Shown piece by piece: positions 1 to 7,654 of a DNA stretch of 15,923 bases (its first letter is position 1; each line of letters starts with the position of its first letter). The stretch is from Draconibacterium sp. (GTDB taxonomy: Bacteria; Bacteroidota; Bacteroidia; Bacteroidales; Prolixibacteraceae). The notes below the pieces were generated by a model, which saw only the letters and a program-made list of their open reading frames with translations, made no database searches and was not told where the DNA came from. The stretch is from the NCBI GenBank assembly GCA_027011835.1, contig JALUZN010000525.1, forward strand, positions 1-15,923, written 5' to 3'. The translations under genes were made by a program, and so were the position numbers.

Positions 1-80
1 ACTTTAAACAACTTCTACACATTGAATGTAACATACTAACAATATGTAAAATACACTAAAAGAACTTCCGCTTATTTAAT

Positions 81-110
81 TATATTTGTTGCAAATCAAA
101 ATTAGTTTTG
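81..110 (+). promoter_or_regulatory. Possible promoter region of the Omp85-like gene
   Basis: Two matches to the Bacteroidota -7 element TAnnTTTG lie upstream of the start at 130: TATATTTG at 81-88 and TAGTTTTG at 103-110. Neither has a TTTG or TTG at the usual 18-21 nt upstream, and AT-rich DNA yields such matches by chance. The second would put the transcript start only about 15 nt before the ATG. This is a weak call. Nothing else is recognisable in bases 1-129. Confidence 0.25.
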
Positions 111-129
111 CCTAAAAAAAAGATTGATT

Positions 130-1530
130 ATGAGAAAGTATTTACTATTGTTGTTTATGTCGTTGTCATTATCTCTTTATTCCAAAGATAATTCCCGGGA
201 TACCTTAAATATCAATAATGCTAAAAAAGATATTCACAAAACAGGGTGGAGTATATTACCGTTTCCGGTTCTTACTTTTGATACTGACCTGGGTGTTGAA
301 TTTGGACTTTCCGGTGTAGCAGTCAATTTTGGCGATGGAAAAATCTATCCCAAGTATTATCAAATGATGTCCTTCTCAGGATCAATTTATACAAAAGGAA
401 GTGCTACCTCTCTTTTTACTTTCGATTCAAATAAACTCATTAAAGGATATCATACACTATTTGACATTGCCTATCTTCCCGATATGGCTTACGACTTTTT
501 CGGATACAATGGATATGAAGCCGTTTATAATGAAAAATGGAGATATGAGGACAATAACGAATACCGCTCGCGATTATTCTATAAACAAAAACGTAATATG
601 CTGCGTATTCGAACAACATTTTTAAAAAAGATTAATGATGAAAGTAACTTCAAAATATTATTTGGGGCTGAACTCTACAATGTTAAATCAAGTTCGATAG
701 ATATTGACAGACTCAACAAAGGGAAAAATAAAGATGCAATGTTACCATCAATTGATAGTGTACCACCGTTATACGACCGTTACATACATTGGGGAATAAT
801 TAGTGAAAGTGAAAAAGATGGAGGAATGTTTTCTATTATTAAAACAGGACTTGTTTATGATAACCGAGACAATGAGCAAGTTCCAATGAAAGGTATTTGG
901 GCAGAAGCCACACTACTTGCAGCACCCCAATTTATGTCATCAATGGACAAGGGTTTTTTAAAACTTGCTCTTTATTGGAGACATTATATCCCAATTGTTA
1001 AAAACCAGCTTTCATTCGCTTATCGTTTAAATTATCAGGGAACCATAGCAGGTTATGCGCCGGTTTATGCACAAACCTTTACATTCAACTCTGTTGCGAA
1101 TGGACTTTACAACGAAGGTCTTGGTGGGGCTAAAACAGTACGCGGTGTGGTCAGGAACCGTATAGTGGGCGACGGTATTGTTCTGGGAAACTTTGAATTT
1201 CGTTGGGATGCAATCGATTTTGTTTTTTTCAACCAAAATATTGGAATTGTGTTGAGTACTTTTTTTGATACCGGAAGAGCCGTAAAAAAAATCGACATAC
1301 AGGATATCGTCAATAACTTAACCGATGAAGAAATTGATTATAAACATGTTGGCGATACCAAAGCAGATTACTTTAATTTAGCCCCCGACAAATTTCATAA
1401 TACAGCTGGTGCAGGGGTGCATTTCGTATTAAATCACAGTATTACTGTTGCTGCTGACTTTGCCACAGCACTTAATCCGCAGGACGGTACAAAATTGGGA
1501 GTTTATATAGGTTCTTATTTTTTATTTTAA
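130..1530 (+). CDS. POTRA-less Omp85/BamA-TamA-type outer-membrane barrel protein
   Basis: Predicted outer-membrane beta-barrel of 466 residues. An in-frame TTG two codons upstream (124) would lengthen it slightly; ATG at 130 is preferred because it opens directly into a signal peptide (MRKYLLLLFMSLSLSLYS). The mature protein goes straight into barrel-like alternating strands, and there is no room for POTRA domains. Family marks are the early SILPFPVLTFDTDLGVEFG segment, the central GLVYDNRDNEQVPMKGIW segment (typical of the Omp85 barrel, D-x-R-D-N then P-x-K-G), a glycine/arginine-rich stretch (LGGAKTVRGVVRNRIVG), then a FEFRWD strand and a C-terminal strand ending in Phe (YIGSYFLF). Omp85 barrels without POTRAs are known from Bacteroidota, but their cargo is generally unknown. 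It could assemble or export a partner; nothing nearby names one. The symporter gene follows after 106 nt on the same strand. The family call is fairly sure and the role is not. Confidence 0.8.
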   Translation: MRKYLLLLFMSLSLSLYSKDNSRDTLNINNAKKDIHKTGWSILPFPVLTFDTDLGVEFGLSGVAVNFGDGKIYPKYYQMMSFSGSIYTKGSATSLFTFDSNKLIKGYHTLFDIAYLPDMAYDFFGYNGYEAVYNEKWRYEDNNEYRSRLFYKQKRNMLRIRTTFLKKINDESNFKILFGAELYNVKSSSIDIDRLNKGKNKDAMLPSIDSVPPLYDRYIHWGIISESEKDGGMFSIIKTGLVYDNRDNEQVPMKGIWAEATLLAAPQFMSSMDKGFLKLALYWRHYIPIVKNQLSFAYRLNYQGTIAGYAPVYAQTFTFNSVANGLYNEGLGGAKTVRGVVRNRIVGDGIVLGNFEFRWDAIDFVFFNQNIGIVLSTFFDTGRAVKKIDIQDIVNNLTDEEIDYKHVGDTKADYFNLAPDKFHNTAGAGVHFVLNHSITVAADFATALNPQDGTKLGVYIGSYFLF

Positions 1531-1636
1531 ATTTTAGTTCAATAGTATATAAAAGCTGATTTGCAAAATGGGTTTAAACTCTCTAAGAATCCACGTTCAA
1601 TTTGACTTTAAACAAATTCAATAAAAAAATTATCAG

Positions 1637-3088
1637 ATGAGTCCATATTTAGTTTTAAGTATAATTTTAGGTTACTTTTTTATGTTGATAGGAATTTCGT
1701 GGTTAACATCGCGAAAGGCCGATACAAATGCGTTTTTTACCGGCAACCGGCAATCGCCATGGTTTTTAGTTGCCTTCGGAATGATTGGGGCAACGCTATC
1801 GGGCGTAACTTTTATTTCGGTGCCTGGAGTTGTTGGCAAATCAGCATTTTCGTACCTGCAATTTATTATGGGAAATGTAGTGGGATTCTGGATTGTTGCT
1901 ACGGTTTTACTGCCACTTTATTACCGGATGAACCTTGTATCGATTTACACATTCCTCGAAGAACGTTTCGGAATAAAATCGTACAAAACCGGCTCATTTT
2001 TCTTCCTTATTTCAAAATTAATAGGTGCCGCTTTCAGGTTGTATCTTGTTGCAGGCGTTTTACAAATTGCATTTTTCGATGCCTTTAATATTCCCTTTTG
2101 GATAACTGTTGTGGTTACCATTTTATTAATTTGGGTTTATACATTTAAAGGCGGAATTAAAACAATTGTTTGGACCGACACATTGCAAACCCTCTTTTTA
2201 GTGAGCGCGGTAATTTTTACCATCGTTGCCATCTCGAAAAGCCTCGATTTGAGTGGAGGAAATTTGGTACGTGAAATTTATGACGACCCAAATTCAAAAA
2301 TCTTTTTCTGGGATTGGCGGTCGGACAACAACTTCTTTAAACAGTTTATTGCCGGTATTTTCATTACCATTGTTATGGTTGGAATGGACCAGGATATGAT
2401 GCAAAAAAACCTAACGTGCAAGAATAAAAAAGAAGCACAAAAAAATATGTTTGTTTTTTCTGTCTCGTTTTTTATTTCCGTCATCCTCTTTTTAAGCCTC
2501 GGGGTAATGCTCTATATTTATGCAAATAAAAATGGCATTTCAATACCCGAATCTACCGATGATTTGTATCCAAAACTGGCATTAAATTATTTAGGATTGC
2601 CTGTGGGAATTGCATTCCTCCTCGGAATTACAGCCGCCGCATATTCTAGTGCCGACTCGGCATTAACCGCTCTCACAACTTCGTTTAGTATCGACTTTCT
2701 GAGAATTGAACAATATGAAGAACAGAAAAGAAAACGAATTAAAAAATGGACTCATTTGATGTTTTCGGTTTTACTCATTCTTGTTATTCTCGTATTTAAA
2801 GCAATTAACAACGAAAGTATTGTAATGGCTGTATTTAAAGTGGCCGGTTATACATACGGACCAATTTTAGGGCTGTTTGTTTTTGGAATGTACTCGAAAC
2901 GAAAAGTGACAGACAAATGGGTTCCGTATGTTGCTTTTAGTGCTCCTGTTATTACCTATTTTATTTCAAGTTATTCCGAGATTTTACTGAATGGGTATAA
3001 ATTTGGATTCGAATTATTATTGGTAAACGGCCTGATTACAATTATTGGATTATTTGCTATTTCAAAAAAATCAACAGAAAACTCTTAG
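1637..3088 (+). CDS. Sodium:solute symporter (SSS family)
   Basis: Inner-membrane transporter of 483 residues, the usual length for the SSS family, which couples Na+ entry to uptake of sugars, amino acids, nucleosides or sialic acid. It is hydrophobic throughout, consistent with about 13 membrane helices. Visible family marks: the first core helix GMIGATLSGVTFISVPG (48-64); YTFKGGIKTIVWTDTLQ (168-184), matching the family pattern Y..GG...V..TD..Q; DQDMMQKNLTCKNKKEAQKN (251-270), the conserved DQ..Q..L..K loop; and AAAYSSADSALTALTTSFS (333-351), whose serines 337, 338 and 341 fall where the Na2 sodium site of vSGLT-type carriers lies. The substrate cannot be read from sequence. No TAnnTTTG match was found in the 106-nt gap upstream, so it may be transcribed with the preceding barrel gene. 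ATG 1637 is the only good start. Confidence 0.9.
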   Translation: MSPYLVLSIILGYFFMLIGISWLTSRKADTNAFFTGNRQSPWFLVAFGMIGATLSGVTFISVPGVVGKSAFSYLQFIMGNVVGFWIVATVLLPLYYRMNLVSIYTFLEERFGIKSYKTGSFFFLISKLIGAAFRLYLVAGVLQIAFFDAFNIPFWITVVVTILLIWVYTFKGGIKTIVWTDTLQTLFLVSAVIFTIVAISKSLDLSGGNLVREIYDDPNSKIFFWDWRSDNNFFKQFIAGIFITIVMVGMDQDMMQKNLTCKNKKEAQKNMFVFSVSFFISVILFLSLGVMLYIYANKNGISIPESTDDLYPKLALNYLGLPVGIAFLLGITAAAYSSADSALTALTTSFSIDFLRIEQYEEQKRKRIKKWTHLMFSVLLILVILVFKAINNESIVMAVFKVAGYTYGPILGLFVFGMYSKRKVTDKWVPYVAFSAPVITYFISSYSEILLNGYKFGFELLLVNGLITIIGLFAISKKSTENS

Positions 3089-3127
3089 CGATTTTCGGTA
3101 AATGTTAAAAAATGTGAATTGATTTTT

Positions 3128-3162
3128 TATCTTTGTCATAATATTGTTGAAATTAATTTCAA
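3128..3162 (+). promoter_or_regulatory. Predicted promoter (-7 box) followed by a 16-bp perfect palindrome
   Basis: TATCTTTG at 3128-3135 matches the Bacteroidota -7 element TAnnTTTG. The -33 position has no clear TTTG, so the promoter is supported mainly by one box. About 11 nt downstream, near or just past the expected transcript start, lies the perfect palindrome TTGAAATTAATTTCAA (3147-3162). It is flanked by ATTGT (3143-3147) and ACAAT (3171-3175), which are also complementary. It could be an operator or an RNA hairpin in the leader of the lipoprotein/nuclease-fold operon. AT-rich palindromes also arise by chance. Confidence 0.4.
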
Positions 3163-3219
3163 ATAATTTGACAATAAGGAGTTAAGAAGCGCGTTAAATA
3201 ATATAAACCTTGGTCGAAA

Positions 3220-4671
3220 TTGATTAAATATCTACTTCAAATATTGGTAGTAGTGGCGTTATCTTTCACACTATTTTCGTGTGAGGATGATGGATATATG
3301 ACTTCGCCCGATGCTCAACTGATTTTTTCTACCGACACAATTACTTTCGACACCATCTTCACCACCATTGGATCTACAACTCAACGCTTTACAGTTCAAA
3401 ACCCATACGACGAAAGCATTATTATTTCGGACATTAGTTTAGGCGGCGGCGATTTCTCGAGTTTCAGGCTAAACATAAACGGCGAAGTTGCCAACACAAT
3501 AGCAAACATTGAAGTTCCGGCACGCGACAGTATTTATATTTTTGTTGAAGTTACCATCGACCCCAACGGGCAGAACCTGCCAATGGTTGTGCAAGACTCC
3601 ATTAAATTTACCACCAATTCAAACATTCAGGACATTAAACTAATTGCATACGGACAAGATTTTAAACTAATAAAAGGAGAAAAACTAGAAACGACAACCT
3701 GGACTTCTGAAAAACCTTATTTGGTGTACGATTATGCTTTTGTCGATAGTACAGCAGTTTTGACCATAGAACCGGGAACTAAAATATTTTTCCATAAAGA
3801 TGCAGGGCTTTATATTAAAGGGAAAATAATTGCAGACGGAAATTTTGCACAGCCAATAATGTTCTTGTCCGACCGGCTCGAAGATGGATATAAAAATATT
3901 CCCGACCAGTGGAATGGGATTATTTTATACTCAGGAAGTCACGAAAATTTATTCAACTTTTGCACCATAAAGAATGCAAATATCGGGTTACAAGTTGGCA
4001 ATATTGAAAACGAGGGGTACGCTTCGGTACGGTTTACAAACTCGCGAATAGAAAATATGGCGTACGCAGGATTATTTGCACTGAAATCGAAAATATATGG
4101 CTACAACGACCTTTTTGCAAATTGTGGCTTTTACACTGTTGCCCTGTTAATAGGTGGCGAATACGAATTTTACCACACAACGGTTGCCAACTACTGGGGA
4201 AATTATTCCAGTCGTCCGCGATCAACTTCATCGGTAGTTATTTCGAATGTTTTAATTGTTCCCGGCGAAGATGGGTCGAAAACAAGTTATGAAGGCGATT
4301 TAGAAAAAGCAACATTTGGGAACAGTATAATTTATGGCAATATTTCTCAGGAAATAGAACTGGGAAACAACAACAAAAACACATTTAATTTTCTGTTCGA
4401 CCATTGTATCATTCAGGTTCCCGACACGTTTAATACTTCAAACAAAGACCATTATATAAATGTATTAAAAGGCAACGATGCCGACCCGCTTTTTATCGAC
4501 CCGTATGAAGAGTATAACTACGCACTCGATACCCTCTCGCCGGCCAAAGATTTTGGCAAACACGAGTATGGACTGCAATTTCCAACCGACCTGTTAAATA
4601 AAGACAGAACTGCCGATGATGGCCCTGATTTGGGAGCATTCGAACGTATTGAAGAGAAAGATGAAGAGTAA
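3220..4671 (+). CDS. Beta-helix lipoprotein with N-terminal Ig-like domain
   Basis: Predicted exported lipoprotein of 483 residues. The start is TTG: an in-frame stop lies at 3199-3201, no ATG occurs before the signal peptide, and the first in-frame ATG (3298) falls after the lipid cysteine. The signal sequence ends in a lipobox LFSC (18-21), followed by CEDD. Residues about 30-147 look like an Ig-like domain with alternating strands (TFDTIFTTIGSTTQRFTVQN, ending IKLIAYGQD), reminiscent of DUF1573-type modules. From about 175 to 440 comes a right-handed parallel beta-helix, opening with LTIEPGTKIFFHKDAGLYIK and closing with LSPAKDFG, then DDGPDLGAFE near the end, the usual close of such proteins in this phylum. 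Six D-S/T-hydrophobic/T triplets resemble the Bacteroides O-glycosylation sequon. Beta-helices often bind or cleave polysaccharide, but no catalytic site is visible. It overlaps the next gene by 11 nt. The function is unknown. Confidence 0.85.
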   Translation: MIKYLLQILVVVALSFTLFSCEDDGYMTSPDAQLIFSTDTITFDTIFTTIGSTTQRFTVQNPYDESIIISDISLGGGDFSSFRLNINGEVANTIANIEVPARDSIYIFVEVTIDPNGQNLPMVVQDSIKFTTNSNIQDIKLIAYGQDFKLIKGEKLETTTWTSEKPYLVYDYAFVDSTAVLTIEPGTKIFFHKDAGLYIKGKIIADGNFAQPIMFLSDRLEDGYKNIPDQWNGIILYSGSHENLFNFCTIKNANIGLQVGNIENEGYASVRFTNSRIENMAYAGLFALKSKIYGYNDLFANCGFYTVALLIGGEYEFYHTTVANYWGNYSSRPRSTSSVVISNVLIVPGEDGSKTSYEGDLEKATFGNSIIYGNISQEIELGNNNKNTFNFLFDHCIIQVPDTFNTSNKDHYINVLKGNDADPLFIDPYEEYNYALDTLSPAKDFGKHEYGLQFPTDLLNKDRTADDGPDLGAFERIEEKDEE

Positions 4672-5692
4672 AACGACTCTGATTATTCTGCTTATTTTCT
4701 TCTCATTTCCATCTTTTTCTCAAGAAAACAACACCGGTTTTTCAATTCTCTTTTATAATGTTGAAAATTTGTTCGACACAAAAGATAATCCGCTTACCGA
4801 GGACAATGAATTTACTCCTCAGGGTACTCGGCACTGGACAAGCAAAAAGTTAAACAGTAAACTTTCGCATATTTCGAAAGTAATCCTGAGTGCGTCGGGG
4901 TGGAACCTGCCAGCTGTTGTTGCCTTGTGCGAGATAGAAAATAAAGCGGTTTTGGAACAACTTCTATCTACTACTCCATTAAAATCGGCTGGATACAAAA
5001 TAATTCATAAAGAGTCGCCCGACCACCGGGGAATTGATGTGGCATTTCTTTACAATTCGAAACAGTTTACTCCTGTTAAATACAAGTACTACCCATTAAA
5101 AGACAAAAACAATTCAATTCTGAAAACACGGGAAATATTATATGTTACGGGAGTAGTGAATGATACAGACACCATCCATTTTTTTATTAATCACTGGCCA
5201 TCTCGTTATTCGGGGCTTTTAAACACACAACCACTGCGTATTGCCGCGGCAAAACTTCTGCGACAAAAAGTAACCGAAATAGCCGAACAAAACAGCACAC
5301 CAAAGATTATTATAATGGGCGACTTTAATGACCAGCCGACCGACGAAAGTATATCTTCTTTTTTAAAAGCGAAAGAGCTAAACGAGATACCCGAAAATAA
5401 AGGGCTGTACAATTTGTCATTCAATTGGCTAAAAAACGGACACGGCACATTAAAATATCAATCGCAATGGTCGGTATTCGATCAGATAATTGTTTCGGGT
5501 GCTCTGTTAAATGCAAAAAAAGGGTTACTAACAAAACCCGAAAATGCCGAGGTTGTAAGTTATCCGTTTTTATTTGTTCAAGATGAAAAATACGGAGGTA
5601 AAAAACCGAACCGCACCTATTTTGGTTATTCGTATAAAGGAGGATTCAGCGATCACCTGCCAATTTTGCTCCGTTTAGAATGGGCCAATTAA
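4661..5692 (+). CDS. Secreted endonuclease/exonuclease/phosphatase-family protein
   Basis: Protein of 343 residues with the EEP fold (DNase I / exonuclease III / inositol phosphatase superfamily), Mg2+-dependent phosphodiester or phosphate-ester hydrolases. Start ATG 4661 is chosen because it opens into a signal peptide (MKSKTTLIILLIFFSFPSFS, then QENN); the longer frame from 4616 adds charged residues that would spoil export. The motifs are complete and in order: FYNVENLFD (catalytic Asn), ALCEIENKAVLEQ (metal Glu), DHRGIDVAFLY, INHWPSRYSG (His), MGDFNDQPTD (Asp/Asn), QSQWSVFDQIIVSG, and GGFSDHLPILL (Asp-His pair). It should therefore be active, most likely in the periplasm or outside the cell. 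There is no T9SS sorting domain or lipobox. Its start lies within the last codons of the lipoprotein gene, suggesting translational coupling. Nuclease versus phosphatase or phospholipase specificity cannot be decided. Confidence 0.9.
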   Translation: MKSKTTLIILLIFFSFPSFSQENNTGFSILFYNVENLFDTKDNPLTEDNEFTPQGTRHWTSKKLNSKLSHISKVILSASGWNLPAVVALCEIENKAVLEQLLSTTPLKSAGYKIIHKESPDHRGIDVAFLYNSKQFTPVKYKYYPLKDKNNSILKTREILYVTGVVNDTDTIHFFINHWPSRYSGLLNTQPLRIAAAKLLRQKVTEIAEQNSTPKIIIMGDFNDQPTDESISSFLKAKELNEIPENKGLYNLSFNWLKNGHGTLKYQSQWSVFDQIIVSGALLNAKKGLLTKPENAEVVSYPFLFVQDEKYGGKKPNRTYFGYSYKGGFSDHLPILLRLEWAN

Positions 5693-7098
5693 TCCGGTTT
5701 TTCGAATCCAAGCTCAGCAGCTTTCTTCAACATAAATTCATACGCTTCGTTGTAATCGTTATGAATTTCCCCGTCGAGAATGGCATCTTTAATCGCATCT
5801 TTAATCAATCCTACTTCGCGACACGGTTTCATATTAAAAGTTTTCATAATTAATTCGCCGTCGACCGGTGGCTGAAAATTTCGAATGGCATCTTTCTCTT
5901 CAATTTCCTTTAGCTTTTGCCTAACCATTTTAAAATTCTTCATATACCGTTTTACCTTTTCGCTGTTTTTCGAGGTAATATCGGCTTCGCAAAGTGTCAT
6001 TAAATCATCAATATCGTCGGCAGCTTCGAACAACAATCGGCGCACAGCCGAGTCGGTAACTACATCTTCGGAAAGCACAATGGGACGCATATGCAACTGA
6101 ACCATTTTCTGAACATATTTCATTTTTTCGTTCAAGGGCAATTTCATCCGGCGAAAGATTTTTGGAATCATTTTTACGCCAATAAAATTGTGAGCGTGGA
6201 ATGTCCACCCCTGCCCGGGAATAAACTTTTTGGTTGCCGGTTTTGCAATGTCGTGTAAGAGTGCTGCCCACCGCAGCCACAAATTATCGGTGTTCGGAAC
6301 AATGCGGTCGAGAACCTCGAGAGTATGATAGAAATTATCTTTGTGCCCGATTCCATTTACCCGTTCAACACCTTTTAGTTGTTGCAATTCAGGAAAAATA
6401 ATAGCCAACAAACCGGTCTCTTCCAAAAGCTTAAACCCTATCGAAGGTTTTTCGGCCATCATAATTTTATTCAACTCATCGATAATTCTTTCAGCCGAAA
6501 TTATTCTGATTCGCTCCCGGTTTTTAACAATTGAGTCGTAAGTTGCAGCTTCAATATCAAAACCAAGCTGGGTCGAAAAACGAATTGCCCGCATAATCCG
6601 TAACGGGTCGTCGGAGAATGTAATGTCGGGGTCGAGAGGAGTTCGTATAATTAAATCCTCCAAATCATCGAGTCCGTTAAACGGGTCGATTAGTTTGCCA
6701 AAATTTTCTTTATTCAACTGCAAAGCCATTGCGTTAATCGTAAAATCGCGCCTGTTCTGATCGTCTTCGAGTGTTCCGTCTTCGACAATGGGCTTTCGCG
6801 AGTCTCTTTTATACGACTCTTTTCGCGCACCAACAAATTCAACCTCAAGGTCTTTGTATTTTAGCATAGCAGTGCCAAAATTCTTAAAAACACTCACTCG
6901 GGGACTTGGACGAAGCTTTTTCGACACATTCCTTGCCAACTCAATTCCACTGCCAACCGTTACAATATCAATATCTTTCGAAGGACGTCTTAATAATACA
7001 TCGCGAACAAATCCACCAATTACATAGGTTTCAAGTTCCATTTCATCAGCAACTTCCGATATAATTCTAAATATTTTATGATTCAGTTTTTTTCTCAT
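5689..7098 (-). CDS. cca: CCA tRNA nucleotidyltransferase (class II) with HD domain
   Basis: Cytoplasmic enzyme of 469 residues that builds or repairs the 3'-CCA end of tRNAs from CTP and ATP without a template. The class II nucleotidyltransferase head is intact: GGFVRD (28-33), catalytic metal carboxylates D42 and D44 in KDIDIV, RRDFTINAMAL (116-126, ribose/base selection) and DDPLRIMRAIRF (163-174, the motif that reads C and A; the first position is Asp where other bacteria have Glu). A C-terminal HD phosphohydrolase-type domain follows, with GHKDNFYHT (251-259), LLHDIAKP (280-287) and HAH (301-303). This HD addition is common in bacterial CCA enzymes and is linked to phosphatase/phosphodiesterase activity on the tRNA end. 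It converges with the EEP gene and overlaps it by 4 nt at the stop codons. No second CCA- or A-adding gene is in the window, so full CCA addition is assumed. Confidence 0.95.
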   Translation of the reverse strand: MRKKLNHKIFRIISEVADEMELETYVIGGFVRDVLLRRPSKDIDIVTVGSGIELARNVSKKLRPSPRVSVFKNFGTAMLKYKDLEVEFVGARKESYKRDSRKPIVEDGTLEDDQNRRDFTINAMALQLNKENFGKLIDPFNGLDDLEDLIIRTPLDPDITFSDDPLRIMRAIRFSTQLGFDIEAATYDSIVKNRERIRIISAERIIDELNKIMMAEKPSIGFKLLEETGLLAIIFPELQQLKGVERVNGIGHKDNFYHTLEVLDRIVPNTDNLWLRWAALLHDIAKPATKKFIPGQGWTFHAHNFIGVKMIPKIFRRMKLPLNEKMKYVQKMVQLHMRPIVLSEDVVTDSAVRRLLFEAADDIDDLMTLCEADITSKNSEKVKRYMKNFKMVRQKLKEIEEKDAIRNFQPPVDGELIMKTFNMKPCREVGLIKDAIKDAILDGEIHNDYNEAYEFMLKKAAELGFEKPD

Positions 7099-7157
7099 TA
7101 TTTGTTAAAATAAGCAGTGAGTATTAATTTTTATGACACTACCTGATAAAATCGTGA

Positions 7158-7186
7158 CAAAATTACAATTATTTAAACGAAATCAA
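7158..7186 (-). promoter_or_regulatory. Possible promoter of cca
   Basis: On the minus strand TAATTTTG (plus-strand CAAAATTA, 7158-7165) matches TAnnTTTG. A TTG (plus-strand CAA, 7184-7186) lies 18 nt upstream. The transcript would start near 7153, leaving a leader of about 55 nt. The -33 box is only three bases, so this is tentative. It points away from the thioredoxin promoter in the same 184-nt intergenic region. Confidence 0.35.
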
Positions 7187-7192
7187 CCTAAA

Positions 7193-7225
7193 TTTGTCGT
7201 TTTAGAAAAAGAGGCATTATATTTG
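7193..7225 (+). promoter_or_regulatory. Predicted promoter of the thioredoxin gene
   Basis: TTTG at 7193-7196, a 21-nt spacer, then TATATTTG at 7218-7225: a full match to the Bacteroidota -33/-7 promoter pattern, with the same spacing as the porU promoter. The transcript would start near 7230, giving a leader of about 53 nt. The expected start falls inside a dyad, GATATG-CA-CATATC (7225-7238), which could be an operator for a redox or other regulator, or chance. Confidence 0.6.
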
Positions 7226-7282
7226 ATATGCACATATCGACATTTTTAGATACGTAAATATATAACTGAAAAATAGAATAAT

Positions 7283-7654
7283 ATGTTAGAGCATTTAACA
7301 AAAGAGACATTTAAAGAGAAAGTCTTTAATTTTGAAGCAAACAAAGAGTGGAAATACGAAGGCGACCGCCCTTGTATGATTGATTTTTATGCCGACTGGT
7401 GTGGCCCGTGTAAAATGGTAGCACCTCTTTTAGAGGAGTTACAAGCCGAGTATGGTGACTCTTTAGTAATTTACAAAGTTAACACTGAAGAACAGCAAGA
7501 ACTTGCAGGAATGTTTGGTATTCAAAGTATTCCATCGTTGCTTTTTGTTCCGCTTGAAGGACAACCGCAAATGGCAATGGGTGCATTACCAAAACAAACT
7601 TTCGAAAAAGCCATTGCAGATGTGCTGAAAGTGGAAAAGCCTGTTCTTAGCTAA
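7283..7654 (+). CDS. Thioredoxin
   Basis: Small cytoplasmic dithiol-disulfide oxidoreductase of 123 residues, slightly longer than classical thioredoxin (about 105-110). It has the canonical active site WCGPC (39-43) after DFYAD, and the cis-proline in GIQSIPSLLF (Pro84). The N-terminus carries about 15 extra residues (KETFKEKVFNFEANKEWKYE) ahead of the first core strand. There is no signal peptide or membrane anchor, so it acts in the cytosol, presumably reduced by thioredoxin reductase to supply electrons to ribonucleotide reductase, peroxiredoxins and similar targets. It has its own promoter and its own terminator, so it is probably monocistronic. Its stop codon overlaps the stop of convergent murF by 4 nt. 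I leave the symbol empty because Bacteroidota usually have several thioredoxins and I cannot tell which this is. Confidence 0.93.
   Translation: MLEHLTKETFKEKVFNFEANKEWKYEGDRPCMIDFYADWCGPCKMVAPLLEELQAEYGDSLVIYKVNTEEQQELAGMFGIQSIPSLLFVPLEGQPQMAMGALPKQTFEKAIADVLKVEKPVLS

Noticed and set aside
1572..1613. GTTTAAA and TTTAAAC repeats between the Omp85-like gene and the symporter gene
   Set aside because: They are short, AT-rich, separated by 28 nt and not followed by a T tract. Probably chance; not a terminator.
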